A DNA stretch of 64,000 bases from JAWLHU01 sp041690255 (GCA_041690255.1 JAWLHU010000019.1:1-64000), one strand, 5' to 3'; counted from the first letter of the stretch, positions 45,847 through 54,665 are shown. Made by a program: numbers and translations. Notes: generated by a model not told the origin, from the sequence alone.

Positions 45847-47280
45847 ATGCTCGCGGTCATTTACGGTCGTGTCAGCACAGAAGAGCAGTACCGCTCCGGC
45901 TTCAGTCTTTCTGAGCAGATGAAGGCCTGTCGCCTGAAGGCGCATGCGCTTGCGAGGGCGGCTGGCGTGGCGGCTTCGGTTGTCGAGTTCACCGATGACC
46001 TGAGCGGCGAGCTGCTGGAGCGGCCCGGCCTGCAGGCGGCACTGGACCTGGTGCGGCGGGAGCAGGTGGCCTACTTCATCTGCCTGGACCCGGACCGGCT
46101 GGCCCGCCGGCTGATGCATCAGCTCCTGGTGACCGATGAGATCGAGCGGAATCGCTGCCGGCTGGAGTTAGTGCAACATGACTACCAGGAGAGCCCGGAG
46201 GGGCGGCTCTTCTATCAAATGCGGGGCGCCATCGCTGAGTTCGAGAAGGCGAAAATCCTGGAGCGGACCGCCCGGGGCCAGCGGGGCAAGATCGCTGCCG
46301 GGGGGATGCCGCATGTGGTGCGGATGTATGGGTATGACTTCATCAAGGGGGCGGGGAAGCACGCCCAGGCCCGGGCTGTGATGATCCCCCATCCGCAGGA
46401 GGCCGAGTTGGTCCGGCAGATCTACCGTTGGTGCGCCACGGAACGGATCGGGCCGCTCACCAGCGCCCGCCGGCTGAACGACCTAGGGATCCCGACGAAG
46501 ACCGGTCAGGGGGAGTGGCAGCATACGCAGGTGCGGCGGATCTTGAGCCATCCGACCTATGCGAGCGGCCTCCTGGCGCTGGGGAAGAAGGATCACCAGG
46601 GCATCGGGGGCCGGGAGGAGCCGAGGCCGCTGTCGGGGCTCGGACGGTGTGGGCTGTGCGGCGGGAAGCTGTACTACCTGAACGGGAACAAGATCGTCTG
46701 CGCCAACCGGTATGCGAAGTACTGGCGGAACGGGCTTACGGATGTGCCGGCGTGCACGCTGCCGGCGAAGCCCCGGGCGGCCGTGGAGGCGGCGGTCTGG
46801 GCCCAGGTGGAGCAGTGGCTGACGGACCCGGGCCGGCTGGCGGAGGAGTTGGAGCGGTTGTCGGTTGCGGCTCCGGCTGATTCGGTGGGGGCAGACCTCC
46901 AGGCCGAAGTGGAGATGCTGGAAGGCGAGTTGCAGCAGCGGGAGGAAGAGTTGGATCGCCTGGGGCTGCTTTACTCCAAGGGGTTGTGGCCGTTGGAGAA
47001 GGCGTTGCCGGCGATCGAGGAGGTGAATCGGCAGATTGGGGCGCTCCGGGGGCGGCTGGGAGCGCTGTTGGCTCCGGCCGAGGAGGCCGCGACGGCCGAG
47101 CCGGGGTTCTTGGTGAGGCTTCTGTCGAGCCCGGAGTTGATGGCGGAGGTGCGGCGGACGCTGGAGGACTTGACGCCGGAGAGGCGGGGAGAACTGATTC
47201 GGCTGGCAGTGGAACGGTATGAACTATGTCCCTCTGGACGGGGAACCCGTCCGCATGTGCGGGTGCATCCAGCTGTCTGA
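45847..47280 (+). CDS. Large serine recombinase (element 2) with internal deletion
   Basis: A 477-residue paralogue of the 23921 gene, opening MLAVIYGRVSTEEQYRSGFS with the catalytic serine intact. It matches that gene through the resolvase domain and recombinase domain, then jumps from KKDHQGIG straight to GREEPRPL. The 59 residues present in the other copy between these points (the end of the recombinase domain, including ITPLVEQELWEQAQEV) are absent. The zinc ribbon (CGLCGGKLYY) and coiled coil are kept in frame. Loss of the domain edge may weaken or abolish integration. Another recombinase, such as the one at 23921, could act for it. Confidence 0.88.
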   Translation: MLAVIYGRVSTEEQYRSGFSLSEQMKACRLKAHALARAAGVAASVVEFTDDLSGELLERPGLQAALDLVRREQVAYFICLDPDRLARRLMHQLLVTDEIERNRCRLELVQHDYQESPEGRLFYQMRGAIAEFEKAKILERTARGQRGKIAAGGMPHVVRMYGYDFIKGAGKHAQARAVMIPHPQEAELVRQIYRWCATERIGPLTSARRLNDLGIPTKTGQGEWQHTQVRRILSHPTYASGLLALGKKDHQGIGGREEPRPLSGLGRCGLCGGKLYYLNGNKIVCANRYAKYWRNGLTDVPACTLPAKPRAAVEAAVWAQVEQWLTDPGRLAEELERLSVAAPADSVGADLQAEVEMLEGELQQREEELDRLGLLYSKGLWPLEKALPAIEEVNRQIGALRGRLGALLAPAEEAATAEPGFLVRLLSSPELMAEVRRTLEDLTPERRGELIRLAVERYELCPSGRGTRPHVRVHPAV

Positions 47281-47319
47281 GCAGCGTATCAGCTAGGTTA
47301 GGACTCGCCACCGGCAGAG

Positions 47320-47346
47320 ACCCTGAGACAGCCGCTGTCTCAGGGT
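47320..47346. terminator. Bidirectional terminator
   Basis: ACCCTGAGACAG pairs perfectly with CTGTCTCAGGGT around CCG (12 bp), followed by TATTTGTT. It separates the recombinase from the opposing lipoprotein gene. Confidence 0.75.
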
Positions 47347-47837
47347 TATTTGTTAGGCTCGGTGCACTGAAAAGGTTCACGGGTCTGATACGCAGCCGGC
47401 CTCAGAAAGGTCTCTGGGTCTTTGGGGGAAACTCCCCCAGAGCGATCCATGGCCCAGAAGTGTTGATGCCAGTCATCAATCCGAATCGACACGAGCGCTG
47501 GTACTCTCTGAGACTCGGGCACCTTGATGTAGGCGGTGGAGTATATCGACTGACCAGTTTCCTCAGATAATTTGGCCGTCACATAGTAACCCATACTGCC
47601 GCCTTCCACACGCTTGATCTTCACAGACCCCGGACACGGACCGAGAGAGACTTGAAAGTAGGTATCTTGGCCAACCACCTCACCACGGACAACGACTTGA
47701 TCAACGGGCTCTTCCCACGCGGCCAGAGCGGACGGAAGCTCTTCGGCAGACAGGAGTTCATGTCGTACTGGCGGCATCCCGTTGCAGCCAACCATCGCAA
47801 CTACGGTAACCAGGAGGACTCCCAGCAGCCTCTTCAA
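47346..47837 (-). CDS. Lipoprotein of unknown function near the right end of element 2
   Basis: A 163-residue protein. TTG 47837 is chosen because GGAGGTGAAGGTA precedes it; an ATG five codons upstream overlaps that site. A lipoprotein signal ends at VAMVGC. The mature part is beta-rich with a disulfide-capable pair (GPCPG and a C-terminal CTE). Segments such as VVVRGEVVGQDTYFQVSLG suggest an OB-like or NTF2-like domain. No family recognised. It lies between the recombinase and the att core, so it is the last cargo gene of the element. Confidence 0.55.
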   Translation of the reverse strand: MKRLLGVLLVTVVAMVGCNGMPPVRHELLSAEELPSALAAWEEPVDQVVVRGEVVGQDTYFQVSLGPCPGSVKIKRVEGGSMGYYVTAKLSEETGQSIYSTAYIKVPESQRVPALVSIRIDDWHQHFWAMDRSGGVSPKDPETFLRPAAYQTREPFQCTEPNK

Positions 47838-47931
47838 TACCTTCACCTCCATGGCGAACCAATCTGAATAGATTAAATGATTCCATACTGATAACGGAGT
47901 TGCCTTCAGTTAGTTTGAAAGCTGTCGAGCA

Positions 47932-48402
47932 CTAGAGAAGTCCCGAGCAACGCCCTGTCTGTCCACCAGTTTTAATCCGCACCCGCTCCTGCGAGAGGGT
48001 AAGCAAACCGTACAGAAACTTCTCGTCACACTTCAGCATCTCGATGAACTCCATGAGCCCCCGGTTCGCTACGTTCAGCTCCCCGTCAAATCGATAGGCC
48101 CGCGGATCCGACTCCGACCCATACTGACCGATGGTGGAGAGGTCCACCGATCCGGTCAACTCGGAGATATCCTGGCTTTTCGGGTCAGAGGGAGTGAAGG
48201 TCCCGATGCCGATCCGGTTCTTCTCGGAGAAGGCGATCCGCTGCACCACCACGTCTTCGATCCGCCCGTCATACTTGTCACGGAGCATCTGCCGGCAGGA
48301 AGGGCAGAGATCCCCCTCAATGTAGATGCCGTACTGCCGGTGAACCTCTTCCCGCAGTTCGGGCGGAATCAAGTGAAGCGGCTCTTCATGCATAGGGCAC
48401 CC
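47932..48402 (-). CDS. prkA: PrkA serine protein kinase, middle part (interrupted gene)
   Basis: Minus-strand sequence from 48402 to about 47985 encodes a typical middle part of PrkA: CPMHEEPLHLIPPELREEV, IEDVVVQRIAFSEKNRIGIG, TPSDPKSQDISELTG, YGSESDPRAYRFDGELN and LMEFIEMLKCDEKFLYGLL, ending TLSQE. After LSQE the frame runs into element 2 (RVRIKTGG and a stop at 47932). Upstream, CPMHEE is cut from the N-terminal part by a 6.25-kb element. It has no start of its own. PrkA is an AAA-type serine kinase expressed in the mother cell during sporulation in Bacillus subtilis. As it stands the product cannot be made unless the elements excise. Confidence 0.9.
   Translation of the reverse strand, partial: GCPMHEEPLHLIPPELREEVHRQYGIYIEGDLCPSCRQMLRDKYDGRIEDVVVQRIAFSEKNRIGIGTFTPSDPKSQDISELTGSVDLSTIGQYGSESDPRAYRFDGELNVANRGLMEFIEMLKCDEKFLYGLLTLSQERVRIKTGGQTGRCSGLL
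47985..48000. other. att core, site X, inside prkA (right end of element 2)
   Basis: GCTCCTGCGAGAGGGT. On the minus strand it spells the prkA codons TLSQE. To its right is prkA; to its left is non-prkA sequence. Identical to site Y at 25575. Confidence 0.8.
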
Positions 48403-48562
48403 GATGCTGGGCCAATGAAGACAGCCCAAACGGGTGCCTTGTCTAACGCCGTCGAATCCTGTATATGGAAATAATCCCAGAAAAAAGAGGGCTAGCTGGC
48501 GCCATCGTGGAATAGGAAGGAGCGACCCACTGTGTTGAGATTCCTGGAAGTGAGGTGAGGGT

Positions 48563-51500
48563 ATGCGGAAGAAGTTCCTCTCCTGGCTTGGAACCTTCCT
48601 GATCCTGGCTGGCGCCATGTTACCTGCGGTCCATGCAGTGGCCGCGCAGCGGTCGGTTGAGCCCCAGTCCAGCGGCTCCTGGGGCATGACCTCCAGCGGT
48701 CCCAGCTACGCTGACGGCAACACGACCTGGACCTACACATTCTCCCGAACAGGCCGGCCCCATGACCTCAGCCACATGGATGTCGTTCTGTGCAACGCCT
48801 TTGACGCAGACAACGTTGACGCATCGCACAACGGAACGGTCGGCCCCGATGCGGCGCTGGACCTGCCCCATGTGATCAAATGGGAGGCGGCCAGGCTCCG
48901 TGGCACCGACACGGTCACGGTAACCTACGAGGGTCTGTGGGCCACCGGCAGCCAGTCCTGGTACATCAAGGCCGGGCAGGATGTCTACTCAGGCACCGTC
49001 AGCGGCCCGGTCTGCGAGCCACTGACCCCGGACCTCGAAGTCGAGAAGGCGGTCAGCACGACCAACGACCCGGCGACCGGCCAGGGAAGCGTCGTGCTCA
49101 CAGGCGGAGGTACCGTCTACTACTTCTACACCATCACCAACACCGGCAATGTACCCCTTTCCCTTGACCTGGTCACCGACGACAGACTCGGTGACATCGA
49201 CATTCCGGAGAGCGAGATTGGTCCGGGCGAGTCGGTGACCGCGGTCGCTGACAAGACCTTCCCCTCGCTCGAGCCCGGGAGTCCAACCCAGACGGAGACC
49301 AATACAGTCACCGTCACCGCGTCGTTCGCAGGCCAGTCGATCGGGCCGAAATCGGCATCCGCCACCGTCTTCAACGAGGCACCGGAGGTACATGTAGGCT
49401 TCACCGTGACCAAGACGGTGAGCGGCAGTCCGACAGAGCCCGGATCCAATTCCCTTACCCTGGATGGGGGCGGCACCGCCTACTTCCATTACACCGTCAC
49501 TAACACCGGGGATGTACCCATCACGATTTCGACCGCCAGCGATGATATCTTGGGGGAGATCTCAGCGCTGGTGGGGTTGACGATTCCCGTCGGGGGGGCC
49601 GAGACGGTTACCGAGGGCCAGGTTTTTGACCCGCTGCCACCCAACAGCTCACCGGAGACGGTGACCAACACCGTGACAGTCATTGGCACTTACCCAGGTG
49701 CAGAGCTGGATCCCCGCAGAGACAGCGCCACTGTGATCAACAATCCGCCTGCTGCAGACCCTGCCTTCACCATTGCGAAGACCGTCAGCACCAGCACCGA
49801 TCCGGCCACGGGTAAGGAGACGGAGAGCCTGGTCGGAGGCGGCACCGCCTACTTCTTCTATGCCGTCACCAACACGGGAAACGTGCCGCTCTCCCTGCTG
49901 AACGCGGCAGATGACCGCCTGGGGTCGATCTTGTTCGATAAGGCAGTGATCGCGCCCGGCGAGGCCGCCTACGGCGGTCCTGTGCCGGAGAGCTTCAACC
50001 CGCTGCCAGCCGGCAGCGATCCTGAGACGGTCGTCAACACCGTCACCGTCACCCTCTCCTACAACCGGCTGGAGATGGAGGGGACTGACACCGCGACAGT
50101 GATCAACCAGCCCCTCCCCGCGGAGCAGACTGGGGATTTTACCATCACCAAGCTGGTCAGCCCGGAGGAGGATATCGGCAGTGCGCAGAAGTCGATCACG
50201 CTGACCGGGGGCGGTACCGCATGGTTCTTCTACTCCATTCACAATACCGGCGAGCTCGCCCTGCACATTGATTCGGTCGTGGACAGCGTACTAGGCACGA
50301 TTCCGGTCCCATCGGGACAGCAGGACCTGGCCCCCGGGGCGACAGTCACCCTGAAGCGGTCGCAGTCCTTCCCCTCCCTCGCGCCAGGGTCGGCCAGCGA
50401 GACGACTACCAACCAGGTCACGGTCACGGGCACGTTCGACGATGGTTCCACGGTTGACCGTGGAGACAGGGCATCGGTGGTCAATGAGGCCGAGCCTATC
50501 CGAAAGGCGTTCTCCGTCTCCAAGCTGGTGAGCGCCACCAACGATCCCGCCACAGGGGCAGATTCGCTTTCTCTGCAGGGAGGCGGCACCGCCTGGTTCT
50601 TCTTCACCGTCACCAACACCGGCAATGTCCCACTCACCATAACGGAGGCTTCGGACGACGTGCTCGGCTCCCTCGGGCTGACCGGGACAACGCTGGCACC
50701 CGGACAGAGCAGCACGGTGCAGACGCTGCAGAAGAGTTTCCCGGCGCTCGGTCCGCTCGATGAGAGCCAGGCAGAGACGAACACCGTCACGGTCACGGCC
50801 TCCTTCCCAAGCGATGGGAGCACCGCCACTGCGGCGGACACCGCCAGTGTGATCAACAATCCGGTGGCGGCTCAGCCGGATTTCACGCTCACCAAGCGGG
50901 TGAGCACGGTCAACAATCCATCCACCGGGGCGCCGTCGATCACCCTGACGGGCGGGGGGACGGCCTGGTTCTTCTACACCGTCACCAACACCGGCAACGT
51001 GCCGCTCATGCTCGTTGATGCGTCTGATGACGTCCTTGGCTCGTTCACCTTCGATCTGGCAACGCTCGACCCCGGGGAGTCGGCAGCCGCGACCTTGAGC
51101 CAGTCCTTCTCCAGCCCACCGGTCGACCAGACGGTGACCAACACCGCTGTGGTGACGGTGCTTGATCACCGAGAGCAAGAGATTGCGAAGTCGGCTCAGG
51201 CGACCGTGATCAACAGGGTTCGCCGTACCCCGCCACCTCCAGAGCCGATCACTGCCTTCTCCGTGGAGAAGACGGCGAGCACGGTGAACGACCCGGCGAC
51301 TGGCGAGTCTATCGTTACCCTTACGGGGGGCGGGAAGGTCTTCTTCTTCTACACCATTCGCAACACCGGCGGCACCCCGCTCACGATCCAGTCTGCGACG
51401 GACGACAAGCTGGGAGCACTGAGCTTCACTCCAACTACCATCCTTCCCGGAGCCTCGGCCACCGCTTCCGCCGAGAAGAGCTTCGGCGCCCTGCCCGTGG

Positions 51501-52906
51501 GAGCTGCGGACCAGAGCGAGACCAATACACTGACCGTAACGGTCAGCAGCGGTGGCATCACCCACGGTCCAAAGACGGCGCAGGCGACTGTGGTCAACCG
51601 AGCGGAGACAGCCAAGCCTGACTTCACGGTCAGCAAGCGGGTCAGCGCCGCGAACGACTCTGCAACCGGCAGCTCCAGCCTGACCCTCCCCACCGGCGGA
51701 GGCACCGCCTACTTCTTCTATACCATCACCAACACGGGCAACGTGCCGATCACCGTTGCGGAGGCCACCGACGACAAACTGGGCCCGGTCATCTTCACAC
51801 CGGAGACGATCCCGGTGGGTGGCACCGCCACCGCTATGATCTCCAAATACTTTGCAGCCGGGCAGCAGGAGACCAACGTCGTGACGGTCAAGGGCACCCA
51901 TGGCGGCGTGGTGTTCGGTCCAAAGACCGATTCGGTCTCGGTCCTGGTCGCCAGTGAGGCGGTCGGCAGCCTGGAAGTGCGGGTGCTGGACAACAGCCCC
52001 CGCAATGACGGAGCCGTGGTCCCGATTGCGGGCGCCACGGTGACGATCTCGGGCGGCCATACCGGAACAACTGACGCCACCGGCACGGTCCTCTTCACCG
52101 CTCTGCCGCATGGCACCTACCATGTGACCGGTTCCTCGCTCGATCCGGTCAACCCGGTCCCCACCAGCCTCAAGGTCGGCAATGGCTCGGCGAAACTCAG
52201 TGCACCCCAGCCTGATGAGGTGGTCACCCTGCTCCTGAGTTGGGACACCGTCGGCGCTCCACCGACGCAGCCCGCACCCTCGATCGCCGTGACCGTCTGC
52301 AACAACGTGACGCCCCTGGGGGGCCAGGTGACGGCCGCGGGACCGGACGGCGTCACCCGGGCGGGCACCCTCGCCTCCGATGGGCGCTACCTGCTGACAG
52401 ATCTGAGCGCCGGCTCCTGGACAGTCACCCTCAGCGGCCCGGGTCTGGCGGAGCCGGTCACCCGGACGCTGATTCTCCACAGCGATGGTACCGTGGCGGG
52501 CAACTCCTACGCACTGGACCTCTCCGGGGTCTGCCCAAGCATGAACGGTGCGGTCGCCGGCCGGATTTGCTCGCCCAGAGCGCCCGGGGCCGAGATTCGG
52601 GGCCTGGGTCCAAACGGGGAGACCGCCCTCGCCTCCGTGCCAACAGACGGGAAGCTCGGGGAGTGGCGGGAGTACCGGCTGGCCAATCTGGTCCCGGGCT
52701 CCTGGATCCTGACCCTGCTCACGCCTGGCGTGGACGCCGTCAGCCAGACGGTAGAGGTCCGGGCTGGGGCGGTCACCACCGCCAGTGACTTCACCCTGGC
52801 CTGCACGGGTCAGGCCGCACAAGACTTTGGCGGCACCTGGCTCTACCTGACTGGCGGCCTCCTCGTCGGAGTGGGCCTGCTCCTCCGCCGCAGGGCCAGC
52901 GTATAG
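48563..52906 (+). CDS. Giant repeat-containing cell-surface protein
   Basis: A 1447-residue protein, ATG 48563 with GAGGTGAGGGT upstream. A signal peptide covers about residues 1-28. After a beta-rich domain (30-150) come eight repeats of about 120 residues from 155 to about 1135. Each starts like FTVTKTVS, followed by a GGGTAYFFYTVTNTGNVPL core and a VTNTVTVT end; these are DUF11-like immunoglobulin-type repeats. Then SpaA/Cna-B-like domains follow (about 1138-1410). The C-terminus is a hydrophobic helix (WLYLTGGLLVGVGLLL) and RRR tail, without a visible LPxTG. It is probably an adhesin or surface layer-like stalk. It is the sole large cargo of the prkA-intervening element. Confidence 0.85.
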   Translation: MRKKFLSWLGTFLILAGAMLPAVHAVAAQRSVEPQSSGSWGMTSSGPSYADGNTTWTYTFSRTGRPHDLSHMDVVLCNAFDADNVDASHNGTVGPDAALDLPHVIKWEAARLRGTDTVTVTYEGLWATGSQSWYIKAGQDVYSGTVSGPVCEPLTPDLEVEKAVSTTNDPATGQGSVVLTGGGTVYYFYTITNTGNVPLSLDLVTDDRLGDIDIPESEIGPGESVTAVADKTFPSLEPGSPTQTETNTVTVTASFAGQSIGPKSASATVFNEAPEVHVGFTVTKTVSGSPTEPGSNSLTLDGGGTAYFHYTVTNTGDVPITISTASDDILGEISALVGLTIPVGGAETVTEGQVFDPLPPNSSPETVTNTVTVIGTYPGAELDPRRDSATVINNPPAADPAFTIAKTVSTSTDPATGKETESLVGGGTAYFFYAVTNTGNVPLSLLNAADDRLGSILFDKAVIAPGEAAYGGPVPESFNPLPAGSDPETVVNTVTVTLSYNRLEMEGTDTATVINQPLPAEQTGDFTITKLVSPEEDIGSAQKSITLTGGGTAWFFYSIHNTGELALHIDSVVDSVLGTIPVPSGQQDLAPGATVTLKRSQSFPSLAPGSASETTTNQVTVTGTFDDGSTVDRGDRASVVNEAEPIRKAFSVSKLVSATNDPATGADSLSLQGGGTAWFFFTVTNTGNVPLTITEASDDVLGSLGLTGTTLAPGQSSTVQTLQKSFPALGPLDESQAETNTVTVTASFPSDGSTATAADTASVINNPVAAQPDFTLTKRVSTVNNPSTGAPSITLTGGGTAWFFYTVTNTGNVPLMLVDASDDVLGSFTFDLATLDPGESAAATLSQSFSSPPVDQTVTNTAVVTVLDHREQEIAKSAQATVINRVRRTPPPPEPITAFSVEKTASTVNDPATGESIVTLTGGGKVFFFYTIRNTGGTPLTIQSATDDKLGALSFTPTTILPGASATASAEKSFGALPVGAADQSETNTLTVTVSSGGITHGPKTAQATVVNRAETAKPDFTVSKRVSAANDSATGSSSLTLPTGGGTAYFFYTITNTGNVPITVAEATDDKLGPVIFTPETIPVGGTATAMISKYFAAGQQETNVVTVKGTHGGVVFGPKTDSVSVLVASEAVGSLEVRVLDNSPRNDGAVVPIAGATVTISGGHTGTTDATGTVLFTALPHGTYHVTGSSLDPVNPVPTSLKVGNGSAKLSAPQPDEVVTLLLSWDTVGAPPTQPAPSIAVTVCNNVTPLGGQVTAAGPDGVTRAGTLASDGRYLLTDLSAGSWTVTLSGPGLAEPVTRTLILHSDGTVAGNSYALDLSGVCPSMNGAVAGRICSPRAPGAEIRGLGPNGETALASVPTDGKLGEWREYRLANLVPGSWILTLLTPGVDAVSQTVEVRAGAVTTASDFTLACTGQAAQDFGGTWLYLTGGLLVGVGLLLRRRASV

Positions 52907-52917
52907 TGCCCAAAAGG

Positions 52918-52946
52918 AAGGGAGCGTTCCACCAGGAACGCCCCTT
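52918..52946 (+). terminator. Terminator after the surface-protein gene
   Basis: GCGTTCC pairs with GGAACGC around ACCA, extended by flanking AAGGG and CCCTT with one mismatch, followed by CTCCTCG. Confidence 0.65.
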
Positions 52947-52954
52947 CTCCTCGT

Positions 52955-53116
52955 TCAACCACTCCGCTGATCCCGATCATCCTCACACGGTGCACCTGCA
53001 TCCGACTCCCGGAACCGGCGCCGGGCTCCCTCGACCAGAGCACGCAGGGCAGCGACCAGCTCCGGGTGCCGCTCCCAGTCGGGCGGAATCAGGTGCCCTT
53101 CCGTCGCCTCTGTCAT
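52955..53116 (-). CDS. Small gene divergent from the recombinase of the prkA-intervening element
   Basis: ATG 53116, with GGGGGG six bases upstream, opens a 53-residue frame beginning MTEATEGHLIPPDWERHP, with a helical ELVAALRALVEGARRRFRE segment and an acidic tail. It is head-to-head with the recombinase at 53193, 76 bases apart, the same arrangement as the small genes at 23687 and 45583. It shares with them a short proline-tryptophan N-terminal part and a basic amphipathic helix, but sequence similarity is weak. It is a candidate directionality factor. It overlaps no other supported gene. Confidence 0.5.
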   Translation of the reverse strand: MTEATEGHLIPPDWERHPELVAALRALVEGARRRFRESDAGAPCEDDRDQRSG

Positions 53117-53192
53117 GCAGATCCCCCCAGTCCATTCCTATGCGGCAGAACGAGAGGACTGCGTGCATAGCATCGGAGCGGGGGGTGATTCC

Positions 53193-54665
53193 GTGCGAGT
53201 GCTGGCCTACGCCCGAGTCTCCACCGATGAGCAGGCGGAAGAGGGGTACAGCATCCCCGCCCAGCGTCAACGCATGGCTGACTTCTGTCGCTCCCAGTGG
53301 GACCAGGATGCCTCAATCGAGTGGTTTATCGATGACGGTCAGAGCGCCAAGGACCTGGACCGACCGGCACTGTCCACCCTTCGGACCCGGGCGGCACAGG
53401 GCGATCTCGTGGTTGTGCTCCGGCTGGACCGCCTCACCCGGTCGGTGCTGGACCTCTACACCCTCCTGCGGGAGTGGGAGCAGGCCGGCGTCTTCTTTCG
53501 GTCGGTGACCGAACCGTACGACACCACCAGCACCGAGGGGCGATTCATGATCGGCCTCCTCGCCTTGCTGGCCGAGTGGGAGCGGCTGCGAATCGGGGAG
53601 CGTGTCCGCGAGGTCATGAGCCACACGGTTCGGGAGGAGCGGCGCCACCTGTCCCGGCCCCCCTTGGGCTACTCTCTGTCCCACGGGCAACTCGAAGTCC
53701 AACCGGCGGAAGCAAACCTGGTCCGGGAGATATTCCAGCGATATGCCGCCGGCCAGGGGACCCGGACGATTGCGCAGGCCCTGAATGAGAAGGGCGCCCT
53801 GACGAAGCAGGGCTGTCAGTGGAGCGACTTCAGCGTCACCTATGTCCTGCGCAACCCGGTATACACCGGAATGCTCTCCTGGGGCCGCGTAAGATCACGG
53901 GGACGGCGGAAGGAACCAGGCAGCGACAGCGCCGTGGCTGTTCAGGGCAATCATCCTGCCCTGGTGGACCAGCCCACCTGGCGACTCGTTCAACGCAGGC
54001 TTGCGGAGCGCCGGCGAGCGCGGGAGCCGAGAGGAAGCGGCACTCACCCCCTGGCCGGTCTCACCTGGTGCGCATGCTGCGGCGCCCCGTTGCGCGGGGT
54101 GACGCAGCGGCGCTATCGAAACGGTGAACCCGTCCCTGGGCGGGAGCGCCGGTACTACCGCTGCACCGGCCGAGAGCGGGGATCCGGCTGCTCCCTCCCG
54201 TACCTCCGGGCCGCCGAATTGGAGTGCAGGGTCCTTCAGCACCTCACGCCGCTGGCTGGGCTGCAGACACTGGAGCAAGTGGCGGCCCGACTCCTGGAGA
54301 ACGGAGCGCCAGATCCGGCCATCGAACGTCGTGACCTGGAGCGCCGGCTCCACCGGTGGGACCACGCGTACGAGTCTGGCAGCCTGACGCATCTTCAGTG
54401 GCAGGAGCGGACCGCGGCGCTGCGGCTCCGACTGGAGAGATTGGACACAGAGCGGACCGGCACTTCAGAGCCCCTTCCCCAGGTGGCAAGGCTCATGAGC
54501 GATCTGCTCGGTCTCTGGCCAACCCTCCCTACCGATGCGCAGCGTACGATCATGTGCGGGTTTATCAGCCGGGTAGTCGCCGGGGCCGATGGGCAGGTCG
54601 AGATTACGAGGCGCTCGTATCCCCGTCTTAACAAGCCCGGCAAAGGCCACCCTTTAATGGCATAG
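53193..54665 (+). CDS. Large serine recombinase of the prkA-intervening element
   Basis: A 490-residue protein; GTG 53193 (VRVLAYARVSTDEQAEEGYS) is preceded by GGGGGGTGATTCC. The catalytic serine is in ARVSTDEQ near residue 9, with DDGQSAKDLDRPAL and LRLDRLTRSVLDL completing the domain. The recombinase domain, zinc ribbon (CACCGAPLRG ... YYRCTGRERGSGC, about 295-345) and C-terminal coiled coil are present. The last codons (GHPLMA, stop) are encoded by the right prkA junction itself, so excision would change the C-terminus of this protein. Organisation recalls SpoIVCA of the sigK skin element, which is also a serine recombinase inside a sporulation gene. Confidence 0.93.
   Translation: MRVLAYARVSTDEQAEEGYSIPAQRQRMADFCRSQWDQDASIEWFIDDGQSAKDLDRPALSTLRTRAAQGDLVVVLRLDRLTRSVLDLYTLLREWEQAGVFFRSVTEPYDTTSTEGRFMIGLLALLAEWERLRIGERVREVMSHTVREERRHLSRPPLGYSLSHGQLEVQPAEANLVREIFQRYAAGQGTRTIAQALNEKGALTKQGCQWSDFSVTYVLRNPVYTGMLSWGRVRSRGRRKEPGSDSAVAVQGNHPALVDQPTWRLVQRRLAERRRAREPRGSGTHPLAGLTWCACCGAPLRGVTQRRYRNGEPVPGRERRYYRCTGRERGSGCSLPYLRAAELECRVLQHLTPLAGLQTLEQVAARLLENGAPDPAIERRDLERRLHRWDHAYESGSLTHLQWQERTAALRLRLERLDTERTGTSEPLPQVARLMSDLLGLWPTLPTDAQRTIMCGFISRVVAGADGQVEITRRSYPRLNKPGKGHPLMA

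Larger units (their letters stand above)
25575..48000. mobile_element. Integrative element 2 (sugar operon, dynamin operon, recombinase)
   Basis: The 22.4-kb region lies between two identical 16-bp direct repeats, with prkA coding sequence immediately to the right. It carries a catabolic operon, Fic, M48 and dynamin genes, recombinase relics and a paralogous recombinase near the right end. The relics show it is itself composite. Confidence 0.55.
48398..54652. mobile_element. prkA-intervening element (6.25 kb, skin-like)
   Basis: The left junction reads AGGG-CACCC-GATG and the right junction AAAGGC-CACCC-TTTAATGG. Joining the left prkA flank AGGG to the right flank TTTAATGG across CACCC restores the frame AIYAIKG-CPMHEEP. 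The element carries a giant surface protein, a small divergent gene and a serine recombinase whose C-terminal codons run into the right junction. Confidence 0.85.

Noticed and set aside
49100..51750. Regularly spaced similar DNA blocks that could suggest a CRISPR-like or satellite array
   Set aside because: Spacing is about 360 bp and the blocks encode the GGGTAYFFYTVTNTGNVPL core of protein repeats in frame.
50291..52822. 843-codon minus-strand frame
   Set aside because: It mirrors the repeat-rich surface protein gene, whose signal peptide, domains and anchor show the plus strand to be real.
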